The position numbers and the translations under genes were made by a program. A stretch of DNA of 64,000 nt from Lacrimispora algidixylanolytica. Its GTDB lineage: Bacteria > Bacillota > Clostridia > Lachnospirales > Lachnospiraceae. Of this stretch, positions 26,700 through 36,186 are shown one piece after another (positions within the stretch are counted from its first letter, which is position 1; each line of letters opens with the position of its first letter). Below the pieces are notes generated by a model. It searched no databases. It was not told the origin of the DNA and was given only the letters and a program-made list of their open reading frames with translations. The stretch covers positions 124,001 through 188,000 of the forward strand of contig NZ_MCIA01000032.1 in the NCBI RefSeq assembly GCF_003609635.1, given 5' to 3'.

Positions 26700-26849
26700 A
26701 TGGAAAGAGTTTATAAGACTATGAGAAATGCAGGAGCGCTGAGCCTTGCTGTTGGAATTGTTATAACTGTTATCGGCCTAGCAGTGGGAATCATATCTAT
26801 TATTAATGGATCCTTTTTGCTGAAAAGAAAATCTGAAATCACATTCTAA
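26700..26849 (+). CDS. 49-residue single-helix membrane protein
   Basis: This short frame has TAGGAGAG eight bases before its ATG and runs to TAA at 26849. It encodes a basic N-terminus (MERVYKTMRNAG), one 23-residue hydrophobic helix rich in Gly, Ile and Val, and a basic tail LLKRKSEITF. It sits 11 bp behind pyrE and ends just before the operon's terminator, so it is the last gene of the pyr transcript. I do not recognise a family. Codon use and the clean ribosome site argue that it is real. Confidence 0.7.
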   Translation: MERVYKTMRNAGALSLAVGIVITVIGLAVGIISIINGSFLLKRKSEITF

Positions 26850-26867
26850 TATAATTACTTTTAGAGG

Positions 26868-26912
26868 AAGCTGTAGGAAAAAAATGGTTTTCCAACAGCC
26901 TTTCTCTTTTTA
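26868..26912 (+). terminator. Intrinsic terminator of the pyr operon
   Basis: GCTGTAGGAAAA pairs with TTTTCCAACAGC around a short loop, with one bulge, followed by TTTCTCTTTTTAT. Because it covers an in-frame ATG at 26884, it shows that the next gene starts later, at 26929. Confidence 0.82.
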
Positions 26913-26928
26913 TAAAGATGGAGCTGTT

Positions 26929-27420
26929 ATGATTAAAAATGCGACAAGGCGGCAGAAGATGGGGTGGGTAATCTTTTTGTTATACGTTATCCTTTTGGTC
27001 TATTTTCTGTTTTTTTCTGATTATTTCGGAAGAGGAAGTCATATCCGGGAGGACTATGCCTACAACCTGATCCCGTTAAAGGAGATACGGCGTTTTATTG
27101 TTTACCGTAAGGTAGTTGGAATTGAGTCATTTCTTCTTAATATCGTAGGAAATATAGTTGGATTTATGCCCTTTGGTTTTTTTCTACCTGTCATTAGCCG
27201 CAGGAGCCGCCGTTTTTTTAATACGGTTCTGTTAAGCTTTCTTTTTAGCTTAAGCATTGAGACCATTCAGCTTGTGTTTAAGGTTGGGAGCTTTGATGTG
27301 GACGACATGATTTTAAACACGGCAGGAGGTATCCTCGGTTATATTCTTTATAAAATTGTGCAGCACATAAGAGTAAGGAGGAAAAAACGTGAAAAAGCAA
27401 AAAAGAGTATCCTACATTAG
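26929..27420 (+). CDS. VanZ-like family membrane protein
   Basis: This is a 163-residue protein with four hydrophobic helices. YNLIPLKEIRRFI and NIVGNIVGFMPFGFFLP, followed by SLSIETIQLVF and FDVDDMILNTAGGILGY, are the conserved marks of the VanZ-like family (named after a teicoplanin-resistance accessory protein; general function unknown). ATG 26929 follows TGGAG. Its end overlaps the next gene by 32 bases, so the two are translated from one mRNA. Confidence 0.92.
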   Translation: MIKNATRRQKMGWVIFLLYVILLVYFLFFSDYFGRGSHIREDYAYNLIPLKEIRRFIVYRKVVGIESFLLNIVGNIVGFMPFGFFLPVISRRSRRFFNTVLLSFLFSLSIETIQLVFKVGSFDVDDMILNTAGGILGYILYKIVQHIRVRRKKREKAKKSILH

Positions 27421-27709
27421 AAAACCCTTTGCCAGAAAGAGTTTTCTGTCACTGGGGCTTTCTATTGGAGCGCTGGTTTTGGGAATTATAGGGATTACCA
27501 GCTCTGTAATGGCAGGAGGCCAGACGCAGCTTAATGTTGCGGCTGTCTGTTTTTGCAGTTTGCTGATATCCTTTTTTTCCATTGGTTACGGCGTTCTTTC
27601 TTTTTTTGAAAAAGAGAAAAAATATTTACTATCCCAGATTGGCATTGCAGTTAGCGCTGCTCTTGTCATTCTTTGGTTAGTTCTCATTATTATAGGAATA
27701 AGGGGGTAA
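27389..27709 (+). CDS. Small four-helix membrane protein (possibly DUF6142)
   Basis: This is a 106-residue protein starting at GTG behind AAGGAGG. After a basic N-terminus it has three or four hydrophobic helices: LGLSIGALVLGIIGITSSV, LNVAAVCFCSLLISFFSIGY and a C-terminal LVILWLVLIIIGIRG. It resembles small membrane proteins typical of Lachnospiraceae, which I tentatively link to DUF6142. Function is unknown. It overlaps the VanZ-like gene and is 5 bp from the aminopeptidase, suggesting a three-gene transcript. Confidence 0.7.
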   Translation: MKKQKRVSYIRKPFARKSFLSLGLSIGALVLGIIGITSSVMAGGQTQLNVAAVCFCSLLISFFSIGYGVLSFFEKEKKYLLSQIGIAVSAALVILWLVLIIIGIRG

Positions 27710-27714
27710 GCGAT

Positions 27715-29796
27715 TTGGACTATCGTAAGATGTTTCAGCAGGACAATGAAATTGTAATGGAACGTTTTGAACTGTCAATGGACAGGATTCGAGGAATATT
27801 TTTAGAAGATACGGTGCAAGGTCCGTATTTGGATTATTTTAAGAGAACTGCTTCATTCATTCAAATGATTGGAGAATACTATCAGTTCTTTGAACAGGGA
27901 AATCAAAAAAGTGCTTCCATCGATGAATTAAAGGATTGGAACCACAGACTTTATGAGGATATTTTACCAGGTAATTACGAGCAAAGTTATGCCGATCCTG
28001 CTTATGCGACTGAAAAGCTTGGAGAAGAATATGGCAAGCTCCTTTCCTTTTTGTACAAGGAAATACGAGGAGATATTATATTTGTCCATGAATATAGACT
28101 GACAGATATCACTATCTTAAATGAAGCTTTTATCGAAATATATAATATGTTTGAAGAAGAAATGCCTCAGGCAGCTACCATAAAAGAGCTTCTTTACTGG
28201 TTTGTCAGCGATTATACAGATCATACAATATCTTATCGGATTAGAGAAAGTCTTGATCCGTCCTTGTCTTATGCAGTGGATATTATTAAGGATAATGATT
28301 TAACAGATCTTCGCTACCTGTATTACTTTGGAGATTATATTTCTGACTCAGAGCTTAAAGTTGCTAGCTTTTTAAATTCTCTACCAGAGGAGAAAGTACG
28401 CCTGATGGCAGATACTTACACCGAAGGTTACCGTAAGGGATTTGAGGTAATGGGCAGAGATTTATCAAAGAAAAAAACGGTACAGATTCGTTATGAGCTT
28501 GGCTTTGAACGCATGATAAAATATGCCATGGAAAACTTTGAAAAGATGGGGCTTAACATCATTCTCTGTCGCGCGGCAGTATGGTCTGTGAATGTAAATG
28601 TAGGCAGAAGAGGTGGTTATTTTGGAACACCTGCCAACAGACAGTATGATTACGATCACCGCTATGATAATGCCATCTATTTAAATAAGGCATTCAAAGA
28701 CAGAAGAGCCTCCGTTATGAAGGTTGCGTATGAGACGTATAAGGATCTAGCTTCTGAATATGCGGGTCCTGCAGTTTTAGAGACCTTTGGAAAAGAAGGT
28801 TTTAAGCCGGTTAATAAGGTGCAGGCCAATATTCTTGATGCAAAGCAGGAAAAACTGGCGGCAGAGATGGCTAACGAATCCTCCAGAATATTAAATCAAT
28901 TTATCCGCGGAGACGAGATCAGCTTTACCATCATTGCTTTTCCAGTTCCTGATATAGGGGAACGGTTTGAGGAAATCTTTGAAGAGACCATAGCCATTAA
29001 TACTTTGGATTATGAAAAATATAAAGATCTTCAGCAGATTATCATCGATACTCTTGATGAAGCACAGTATGTGGAGATAACTGGTAGCGGAGAGAATAAA
29101 ACCAGCTTAAGAGTGGCGCTTCATAACTTAGAGAACAGAGAAAAAGAAACGAATTTTGAGAACTGTGTCGCTGATGTGAATATTCCTCTTGGTGAAGTAT
29201 TTACATCTCCTGTGCTTGCTGGCACCGAAGGTACCTTGTTTGTAAGCACGGTTTATATTGCTGATTTTCAGTTTAAAGACCTGATGATGACCTTTGAAAA
29301 TGGAATGATCAAGGATTATTCCTGTAGTAACTTTGAAGATCCCAATCAAGGAAAAGCGCTGATTAAGCAAGTTATCTTAAAGAATCATGATACACTTCCT
29401 ATGGGAGAGTTCGCAATTGGAACCAATACAACAGCCTATGCAATGGCCAGAAAATTTGGAATCCTGGACAAGCTTCCTATTTTAATTGTAGAGAAGATGG
29501 GCCCTCATTTTGCGGTGGGAGATACCTGCTATAGCTGGTCTGAGGATAGCCCAGTCTATAATCCAAATGGAAAAGAAGTGATTGCAAGGGACAATGAGGT
29601 TTCAGAACTAAGGAAGCTGGATTTATCAAAGGCTTATTATAGTTGTCACACAGATATCACCATACCGTACGCAGAACTTGATAAGATTGAAACCGTAACC
29701 GCAGATGGGAAAAGAGTACTGATTATTAAAGACGGTCAGTTTGTATTAAAAGGAATTGAGGACTTAAATCTTCCGTTATTGGATATAAACCAGTAA
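27715..29796 (+). CDS. M29-family aminopeptidase
   Basis: This is a 693-residue protein whose C-terminal ~370 residues match the thermophilic aminopeptidase (M29) family, which uses a two-metal site. GEVFTSPV and GEFAIGTNT supply the catalytic and ligand glutamates. [13 protein letters not shown] supplies a histidine and an aspartate, and SCHTDITI the last histidine and aspartate. The N-terminal ~300 residues form an extra helical region not found in the short (~410-residue) M29 enzymes. TTG 27715 is the start, behind AAGGGGG. It probably ends the VanZ-type transcript. Confidence 0.86.
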   Translation: MDYRKMFQQDNEIVMERFELSMDRIRGIFLEDTVQGPYLDYFKRTASFIQMIGEYYQFFEQGNQKSASIDELKDWNHRLYEDILPGNYEQSYADPAYATEKLGEEYGKLLSFLYKEIRGDIIFVHEYRLTDITILNEAFIEIYNMFEEEMPQAATIKELLYWFVSDYTDHTISYRIRESLDPSLSYAVDIIKDNDLTDLRYLYYFGDYISDSELKVASFLNSLPEEKVRLMADTYTEGYRKGFEVMGRDLSKKKTVQIRYELGFERMIKYAMENFEKMGLNIILCRAAVWSVNVNVGRRGGYFGTPANRQYDYDHRYDNAIYLNKAFKDRRASVMKVAYETYKDLASEYAGPAVLETFGKEGFKPVNKVQANILDAKQEKLAAEMANESSRILNQFIRGDEISFTIIAFPVPDIGERFEEIFEETIAINTLDYEKYKDLQQIIIDTLDEAQYVEITGSGENKTSLRVALHNLENREKETNFENCVADVNIPLGEVFTSPVLAGTEGTLFVSTVYIADFQFKDLMMTFENGMIKDYSCSNFEDPNQGKALIKQVILKNHDTLPMGEFAIGTNTTAYAMARKFGILDKLPILIVEKMGPHFAVGDTCYSWSEDSPVYNPNGKEVIARDNEVSELRKLDLSKAYYSCHTDITIPYAELDKIETVTADGKRVLIIKDGQFVLKGIEDLNLPLLDINQ

Positions 29797-29926
29797 AAAG
29801 AAGAAAACTGGACAAGAAAATACAATTATTGCCAGAAAATTCGTGGAAATGCTTAAGAATTTTGTAAAGATGCCGATAAAGGCATATAAGATACGAAGGA
29901 AGATGATATTTGATGGAGGGTACCAA

Positions 29927-31738
29927 ATGAAAAATTTAAAGATTGGAAAAAGAATTACAATTGCATTTGGAATTGTTTTTGCTTTGTTTTTAATTGTTTC
30001 TTGTACTTCTTTGTATGGCTTGATTACAAATAACAGTAAATTTGTTAAGTTCTATAATAACGGCCACGAGATTACCGTGTTAGCCGTAGAGATGAGACGT
30101 GATTTACAATCATCTGCTAAGAATGTAAGTTATGCCACAATGAGTTTGGATATGAATACAACGACCAAATACATTGAAACTGCGGAAGGCGATTTTGCTA
30201 AGCTTGAAGAAGGAATTAAGTATTTAAAAGAGAACTTCAATGGGGATCAAGCGTTAGTTGATGATATTGCCAATAACTTAAAAGAGGCGGAGCCGTTTAA
30301 AGAGGAAGTATATAACCTGTCTAAGGAAAATAAAAACCGTCAGGCATCCAATCTTTTCTTTGATAAACTGGAACCACTTTTTAATAAAATCCAGGATGAT
30401 CTGGTCAATATCAGTAGTACTGCTCAGGCAAGCGCAGATTCGGACTTTAAACAATCTCAGTCCCTTATGACAGTTACTGGGATCGTTATCGTATTGTTCC
30501 AGATCCTTGGAGCAGTAGCGACGATATTGCTGGCAACTACCATCACAAGAGGTATTGTGAAGCCTGTGAAGGAAATTGAGAAGGCGGCAGGAGAGATGGC
30601 CAGGGGTAGTCTGCATGTAGAATTAAGCTACGAATCTAAAGATGAACTTGGTAATCTTGCAGATAGCATGAGAAAGACCATATTTAATATTGGTAACATT
30701 ATTGATGATATCACTTATCTTTTGGGTTCAATGGCATCAGGAGACTTTCAGGTGGGCTCCAAATGCAGGGAACAGTATGTTTATGATTATGAGCCGATTA
30801 TGGAAGCATTACGTAATATTCGTAATAATCTAAGCGACGCTCTTTTCCGCATCAACGAATCTGCAGATCAGGTCGCAAACGGCTCCGAACAGGTTTCCTC
30901 TGGTGCCCAGGCCTTGTCACAGGGCGCTACAGAACAGGCATCTTCCATTCAGGAGCTTGCAGCTACGATTAATGATATATCAAATCAGATCAATAGCAAT
31001 GCCCAGAATGCAAAAGAAGCTCGTAAGGAAGCAGAGGGTGCAGAGAAGAATGTACTGACAAGCAACCAGAAGATGGTTGAGATGAATCAGGCTATGACGC
31101 AGATTAGCGACAAATCAAATGAAATAGGTAAGATTATTAAGACCATTGAAGATATTGCGTTCCAGACAAACATATTGGCTTTGAATGCCGCTGTAGAAGC
31201 TGCTAGAGCAGGAGAGGCAGGAAAAGGGTTTGCGGTGGTTGCGGACGAGGTTCGTAATCTAGCCAGCAAGTCAGGTGACGCTGCCAAAAACACCACTCTT
31301 CTGATTGAAGAGAGCATGCATGCGGTTGAAAATGGTACAAAGATTTCTACCGATACCGCAAAATCCATGCAGCAGGTGGTGGAGAGCACAAAACGCATTA
31401 AAATGATTATAGAAAATGTTGCAGAAGCCTCTGACAAGCAGGCTGTTGCAGTAAATCAGGTGACTCAAGGAATTGATCAGATTTCCAGCGTGGTTCAAAC
31501 AAACTCAGCCACTGCGGAACAGAGTGCGGCAGCAAGTGAGGAATTATCAGGCCAGGCTCAGATCATGAAAGGGCAGGTAGAGCAGTTTAATCTATATAAC
31601 GGCAGTGAGACTGTGCAGGTAAAAGAAGAACCGCGGGCTCAGGTTACTTACAATGAGGAAGAAGTTGAGATTCCTACGGTAAAGATTGATCCTATTTATT
31701 TTGAAGATACATCATCTTATGGCGGCAATAAATACTAA
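29927..31738 (+). CDS. Methyl-accepting chemotaxis protein
   Basis: This is a 603-residue transmembrane chemoreceptor: a first helix at ~10-32, an extracellular four-helix bundle (~33-182), a second helix at ~183-207 ([20 protein letters not shown]), HAMP (~208-262) and a long signalling domain. The tip [20 protein letters not shown] is intact. The tail lacks an NWETF-type pentapeptide. ATG 29927 follows GGAGGG; an ATG at 29843 upstream is unsupported. The ligand is unknown. It ends at a strong terminator. Confidence 0.95.
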   Translation: MKNLKIGKRITIAFGIVFALFLIVSCTSLYGLITNNSKFVKFYNNGHEITVLAVEMRRDLQSSAKNVSYATMSLDMNTTTKYIETAEGDFAKLEEGIKYLKENFNGDQALVDDIANNLKEAEPFKEEVYNLSKENKNRQASNLFFDKLEPLFNKIQDDLVNISSTAQASADSDFKQSQSLMTVTGIVIVLFQILGAVATILLATTITRGIVKPVKEIEKAAGEMARGSLHVELSYESKDELGNLADSMRKTIFNIGNIIDDITYLLGSMASGDFQVGSKCREQYVYDYEPIMEALRNIRNNLSDALFRINESADQVANGSEQVSSGAQALSQGATEQASSIQELAATINDISNQINSNAQNAKEARKEAEGAEKNVLTSNQKMVEMNQAMTQISDKSNEIGKIIKTIEDIAFQTNILALNAAVEAARAGEAGKGFAVVADEVRNLASKSGDAAKNTTLLIEESMHAVENGTKISTDTAKSMQQVVESTKRIKMIIENVAEASDKQAVAVNQVTQGIDQISSVVQTNSATAEQSAAASEELSGQAQIMKGQVEQFNLYNGSETVQVKEEPRAQVTYNEEEVEIPTVKIDPIYFEDTSSYGGNKY

Positions 31739-31751
31739 TATTACATAATTA

Positions 31752-31797
31752 GGCGCATGGTGGAGAGAACTTCTTTCCTACCATGCGCCATTGTTTT
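31752..31797 (+). terminator. Intrinsic terminator after the chemoreceptor gene
   Basis: GGCGCATGGT and ACCATGCGCC form a perfect 10 bp stem with an 18-base loop. ATTGTTTT follows. Confidence 0.85.
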
Positions 31798-31835
31798 GCC
31801 ATCTTTGAATATACTTAAAGTTGTAAAGAAAACCA

Positions 31836-31864
31836 TTGACGAAGAAGCAAAAAACTAGTATTAT
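31836..31864 (+). promoter_or_regulatory. Promoter of the purE-purM-purN-purD operon
   Basis: TTGACG (31836-31841), a 17 bp spacer and TATTAT (31859-31864) lie about 110 bp before purE. The leader between them is AT-rich. I see no purine riboswitch core in it. Confidence 0.72.
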
Positions 31865-31976
31865 AATTAATAAGTAGCGATTAATTTTTAAGTAAAACAT
31901 ATTAACACAGCTAATTAATAATATAACCGTTAATAATGAATTACCATATCATACAAAGTGAAAAGGAGTAATTACT

Positions 31977-32492
31977 ATGGCAAAGGTGTCAATTGTTATG
32001 GGAAGCGATTCAGATATGCCTATAATGGCTCAGGCGGCAGAGATGTTAGAAAAGCTTGGTGTAGAATTTGAGATGACAGTCATTTCAGCTCACAGAGAGC
32101 CTGATATATTTTTTGAATATGCGAAAACAGCAGAGGCAAGAGGGATCAAGGTAATGATTGCCGGAGCTGGGAAAGCGGCTCATCTTCCTGGTATGTGTGC
32201 TGCACTCTTTCCAATGCCTGTAATCGGTATTCCTATGAAGACTTCTGATCTTGGCGGAGTGGATTCTTTGTATTCCATCGTTCAGATGCCATCTGGTATC
32301 CCAGTCGCTACAGTTGCTATCAATGGTGGGACCAATGCAGGAATTCTGGCTGCAAAGATTCTGGCAACCAGTGATGATGAACTTTTAAAACGATTAAAGG
32401 ATTATTCCGAAAATTTAAAGAATGATGTAGTAAAAAAGGCTGAGAAACTGGATCAGATCGGATATAAAGAATATGTATCCCAGATGAAATAG
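31977..32492 (+). CDS. purE: N5-carboxyaminoimidazole ribonucleotide mutase
   Basis: This is class I PurE, which moves the carboxyl group of N5-CAIR to give CAIR. The MGSDSDMPIM phosphate loop and SAHREPD are diagnostic. In its 171 residues, AAHLPGMCAALFPMPVIGIP is also conserved. AAAAGGAG precedes the ATG. It is the first gene of a four-gene purine operon, 27 bp before purM. A purK partner is not seen here. Confidence 0.97.
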   Translation: MAKVSIVMGSDSDMPIMAQAAEMLEKLGVEFEMTVISAHREPDIFFEYAKTAEARGIKVMIAGAGKAAHLPGMCAALFPMPVIGIPMKTSDLGGVDSLYSIVQMPSGIPVATVAINGGTNAGILAAKILATSDDELLKRLKDYSENLKNDVVKKAEKLDQIGYKEYVSQMK

Positions 32493-32519
32493 TAAATATC
32501 GGAGACGGAGGAAAAAAGT

Positions 32520-33545
32520 ATGGATTATAAGAATGCAGGAGTTGACATAGAAGCAGGATATCGGTCAGTAGAACTGATGAAAAAGCATGTGAAGGAAACC
32601 ATGAGGCCAGAGGTTCTTGGAGGTCTTGGAGGATTTTCAGGCGCTTTTTCCATGTCAGCATTTAAAAATATGGAAAAACCCACCTTGGTATCCGGCACCG
32701 ATGGTGTTGGTACAAAGCTAAAGCTTGCTTTTCTCATGGACAAGCATGATACCGTTGGTATCGACTGTGTGGCGATGTGTGTCAATGATATTGCTTGTGC
32801 GGGTGGAGAACCCCTATTTTTCCTGGATTATATTGCATGCGGAAAGAATTTTCCGGAGAAGATTGCTGAAATAGTCAGTGGAGTTGCAGAAGGCTGTAAA
32901 CTGGCAGGTGCTGCTTTGATTGGTGGAGAGACGGCTGAGATGCCAGGATTCTACCCAGAAGATGAATATGATCTTGCTGGATTTGCTGTTGGAGTTGTGG
33001 ATGAAAAAGATCTAATTACAGGAGCTTTATTACAAGCTGGAGAAGTTTTAATAGGAATGGAATCTTCTGGCGTTCACAGCAACGGATTTTCCCTGGTTCG
33101 TAAGGTTTTTGACGTTTCAAAGGAAAGTCTTAATACCTACTATGAAGAGCTGGGAAAAACACTAGGAGAAGCTTTGATTGTTCCCACTAAGATTTATGTA
33201 AAAGCTTTAAAAAGCGTAAAAGAGAGTGGTGTATTGATTAAGGCATGTAGCCACATTACTGGCGGCGGTTTTTATGAGAATATTCCAAGGATGCTTCCAG
33301 ATGGTATTTGTGCCGTTGTAGATAAAAACAGTTACGAAGTACCTGCAATTTTTAAACTGATGGCAAAAAAGGGTGATATTACAGAGGAGATCATGTATAA
33401 CACCTACAACATGGGAATCGGAATGATTCTGGCAGTGGATGAAAAAGATGTGGATACTGCTATGGAAGCCATCCGTGAGGCTGGCGAGATTCCTCATATC
33501 ATTGGACGTACTGAAATTGGCGAAAAAGGTGTGACTTTATGCTAA
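32520..33545 (+). CDS. purM: Phosphoribosylformylglycinamidine cyclo-ligase (AIR synthetase)
   Basis: This enzyme closes the imidazole ring to give AIR in an ATP-dependent step. In its 341 residues [14 protein letters not shown] and [11 protein letters not shown] are classic PurM motifs, and [13 protein letters not shown] is in the C-terminal half. ATG 32520 follows GGAGGAA. Its end overlaps purN by 7 bases, which implies coupled translation. Confidence 0.97.
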   Translation: MDYKNAGVDIEAGYRSVELMKKHVKETMRPEVLGGLGGFSGAFSMSAFKNMEKPTLVSGTDGVGTKLKLAFLMDKHDTVGIDCVAMCVNDIACAGGEPLFFLDYIACGKNFPEKIAEIVSGVAEGCKLAGAALIGGETAEMPGFYPEDEYDLAGFAVGVVDEKDLITGALLQAGEVLIGMESSGVHSNGFSLVRKVFDVSKESLNTYYEELGKTLGEALIVPTKIYVKALKSVKESGVLIKACSHITGGGFYENIPRMLPDGICAVVDKNSYEVPAIFKLMAKKGDITEEIMYNTYNMGIGMILAVDEKDVDTAMEAIREAGEIPHIIGRTEIGEKGVTLC

Positions 33546-34141
33546 GGATTGGCGTACTTGTTTCTGGAGGAGGTACCAATCTCCAGGCAGTATTAGATGC
33601 TATAAAAGATGGAACGATCACCAATGCAGAGGTAAGCGTGGTGATAAGTAATAATAAAAATGCATATGCACTGAAACGGGCTGAGGACAATGGTATCGAT
33701 CGTGTTTGTATCTCACCAAAAGATTTCGAAAGTAGAGAACAGTTTCACGATGCTCTCATTAAAAAAATAGATGAGTACCGGCTTGACCTCATCGTTCTTG
33801 CTGGATTCCTTGTTGCAATACCAGAAGCTATGATCAAAAAGTACCAAAATCGTATTATAAATGTTCACCCTTCTCTGATTCCTTCTTTCTGCGGAGTGGG
33901 ATATTATGGGCTGAGCGTTCATGAGGCTGCTTTGGAACGGGGAGTGAAGATAACAGGAGCCACCGTACATTATGTAGATGAAGGAACCGATACGGGACCT
34001 ATTATCTTGCAAAAGGCCGTAGAGGTACTTAAAGATGATAGTCCTAAGGAACTTCAAAAACGAGTGATGGAAGAAGCGGAGTGGATTATTTTACCAAAAG
34101 CCATACAGATGATTGCCAATGGACAGGAGGAGATAGAATGA
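33539..34141 (+). CDS. purN: Phosphoribosylglycinamide formyltransferase
   Basis: This enzyme transfers a formyl group from 10-formyl-THF to GAR. In its 200 residues the N-terminal [17 protein letters not shown] is the phosphate loop. [10 protein letters not shown] carries the catalytic histidine, with the catalytic aspartate in [13 protein letters not shown]. It overlaps purM by 7 bases and purD by 4 (ATGA), typical of translational coupling. Confidence 0.96.
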   Translation: MLRIGVLVSGGGTNLQAVLDAIKDGTITNAEVSVVISNNKNAYALKRAEDNGIDRVCISPKDFESREQFHDALIKKIDEYRLDLIVLAGFLVAIPEAMIKKYQNRIINVHPSLIPSFCGVGYYGLSVHEAALERGVKITGATVHYVDEGTDTGPIILQKAVEVLKDDSPKELQKRVMEEAEWIILPKAIQMIANGQEEIE

Positions 34142-35427
34142 AAGTTCTAATCATAGGAGGCGGTGGGAGAGAACATGCAATTGCATGGAAAACGGCTCAA
34201 AGTCCTAGCGTTCAAAAGCTTTACTGTGCGCCTGGGAATGCAGGAATTGCAGAAATTGCAGAATGTGTGGATATCAAGGTCATGGATACTGATAAGCAAA
34301 TCGCTTTTGCAAAGGAACATGAGATTGACTTAACCATTATCGGACCAGATGATCCCCTAGTAGCGGGAGCGGCAGACGCTTTTGCAGCAGCAGGACTTCG
34401 GGTGTTTGGACCAAACAAGAGTGCGGCTCGCCTGGAAGGCTCGAAATCCTTTTCCAAAGATCTAATGAAAAAATATGGGATTCCTACGGCTGCCTACGAA
34501 ACCTTTGATTTGGCAGAGGATGCATTCACATACTTAGAAACAGCAAAGATGCCTATCGTACTTAAGGCAGACGGCTTGGCTCTTGGAAAAGGCGTTTTAA
34601 TATGTAATACCAGAGAGGAAGCGAAAGACGGAGTAAAAGCACTCATGTTAGATAAGCAGTTTGGATCTTCTGGAGACAGAATTGTCGTTGAAGAATTTAT
34701 GACTGGCCGTGAGGTCTCTGTACTCTCCTTTGTAGATGGCAATACCATTAAGGTCATGACTTCCGCCCAGGATCATAAAAGGGCAAAAGACGGGGATCAG
34801 GGGCTTAATACAGGAGGTATGGGAACCTTTTCGCCAAGTCCATTCTATACCAAAGAGATGGCTGACTTCTGCCAATTGCATATTTATGAGCCAACGGTTC
34901 AGGCTTTAAAGGCGGAGGGAATTGAGTTTAAAGGAATTATCTTCTTTGGACTGATGCTGACAAAGGAAGGGCCAAAACTTCTTGAGTACAATGCCAGATT
35001 TGGGGATCCGGAGACACAAGTAGTGTTACCTCGTATGAAGAATGATATCGTGGAAGCATTTGAAGCTTGTATTGATGGTAATTTGGATCAAATAGATCTT
35101 GAGTTTGAAGACAATGCTGCTGTCTGCGTGGTTCTGGCATCAGAAGGATATCCGGAGCATTATGAAAAAGGCCTACCGATCAAGGGCCTGCCTGCGTTTC
35201 GTGATAAGTCTGGGTATTATGCATTTCATGCTGGTAGTTGTTTCAATGAGAACGAAGAGGCTGTAACAAATGGTGGCAGAGTCCTTGGAATTACAGCACT
35301 TGGGCCGGATTTAATGGAGGCCAGGAAAAATGCGTATGAAGCAACGGAGTGGATTTCGTTTGAGAATAAATACATGAGAAATGACATTGGAAAAGCCATA
35401 GACGACGTGTCAGGGAAAGATAGATAA
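34138..35427 (+). CDS. purD: Phosphoribosylamine-glycine ligase
   Basis: This is GAR synthetase, an ATP-grasp enzyme joining phosphoribosylamine and glycine. In its 429 residues VLIIGGGGREHAIAWK opens the protein, and LEYNARFGDPETQVVLPR is the ATP-grasp metal-binding stretch. The start at 34138 follows GGAGGAG; an ORF extension to 34081 lies within purN and is rejected. It is the last gene of purE-purM-purN-purD. I see no clear terminator directly after it. Confidence 0.96.
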   Translation: MKVLIIGGGGREHAIAWKTAQSPSVQKLYCAPGNAGIAEIAECVDIKVMDTDKQIAFAKEHEIDLTIIGPDDPLVAGAADAFAAAGLRVFGPNKSAARLEGSKSFSKDLMKKYGIPTAAYETFDLAEDAFTYLETAKMPIVLKADGLALGKGVLICNTREEAKDGVKALMLDKQFGSSGDRIVVEEFMTGREVSVLSFVDGNTIKVMTSAQDHKRAKDGDQGLNTGGMGTFSPSPFYTKEMADFCQLHIYEPTVQALKAEGIEFKGIIFFGLMLTKEGPKLLEYNARFGDPETQVVLPRMKNDIVEAFEACIDGNLDQIDLEFEDNAAVCVVLASEGYPEHYEKGLPIKGLPAFRDKSGYYAFHAGSCFNENEEAVTNGGRVLGITALGPDLMEARKNAYEATEWISFENKYMRNDIGKAIDDVSGKDR

Positions 35428-35472
35428 CCTTAATAAATATTAATAAAATCCGTCTAGACTGTTAAATAATCA

Positions 35473-35501
35473 TTGACATGATGTTCATTTCATGGTATCT
35501 T
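35473..35501 (+). promoter_or_regulatory. Promoter in the gap after purD
   Basis: TTGACA (35473-35478), a 17 bp spacer and TATCTT (35496-35501) match sigma-A consensus well at -35 and moderately at -10. No gene follows closely. Confidence 0.55.
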
Positions 35502-35594
35502 ATTTTTAGTATGTGGTGTGTATAGAGTATGTGATAAAAGGCTTTTCGACCATTTCTAAGTCATGTGAAATTTCTTTTTATGGTTACCTTAATA

Positions 35595-35789
35595 TTATAT
35601 TTCTGTATCAGCCAATTTATTAAGAATTAAGATAGCAGTCAGCGATAGGAAGCGTATGCTGTTTCCGATTTCGATTGACGTAGCCTTTACAATGGGTTTT
35701 TTATATACAGGATTTTCTACTGATTTTATAGAAGCAAACTTATGAAAATAGTAACGGATATCATGGATGTTGTCATCGCAAGTACCCAC
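35595..35789 (-). pseudogene. Unidentified 64-residue frame, possible gene remnant
   Basis: This reverse frame starts at GTG with no clear ribosome site and reads like real protein (YYFHKFASIKSVENPVYK, then KATSIEIGNSIRFLSLTAIL). The residue mix looks coding, but I do not recognise the family. It has no partner genes and may be the C-terminal end of a decayed gene. It could also be a chance frame. Confidence 0.25.
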
Positions 35790-35916
35790 TCTGATATAAA
35801 ACCAAAACAGGTGAAAGGTTATTCTTATAACTGTGAATAGAATTATTATATTACCTAATACAGTTAAATAGTGCCAGAAAACATCACAAAGTAGGGATTG
35901 TTCTAAGTTGTAGGTG

Positions 35917-35949
35917 AGCCGATATCCAAGTTTTGGATATCGGCTTTTA
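35917..35949 (+). terminator. Intrinsic terminator with no obvious gene
   Basis: AGCCGATATCCAA and TTGGATATCGGCT form a perfect 13 bp stem with a 3-base loop, followed by TTTTAT. The nearest complete upstream gene on this strand is purD, 490 bp away. Confidence 0.88.
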
Positions 35950-36186
35950 TAATATAAGCCGCAAAGGAGGCTGGTAGATGGATCATTACATTTAGAGAAA
36001 ATCAGGAAAAAAGATTCTAATGAAGGTGGAAAAGGATTTCAGGGATATGATAAGTAGTATTCTCGCTATGTAAAGGGGATTTGTAATACTTGGGAAAATA
36101 GGGTACTTAGTTACTTCGTTTGCTTCGAAGTTATATTCGATTTAAACGTGAGATGTGCATGAATGTGCGCAGGATTGGAGGAAAAG

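Larger units (their letters stand above)
35428..36186. other. 759 bp gap without a recognisable intact gene
   Basis: This gap holds a good promoter (35473-35501), a perfect 13 bp terminator stem (35917-35949) and one short reverse-strand frame (35595-35789), listed separately. Between promoter and terminator there is no plus-strand frame with a ribosome site, so it may encode a noncoding RNA of about 440 nt or be the remains of a lost gene. The last part is the leader of the DUF4914 gene. Confidence 0.5.

Noticed and set aside
31865-31976. Possible purine riboswitch before purE
   Set aside because: The leader is AT-rich but lacks the conserved loop and core sequences of the purine aptamer.
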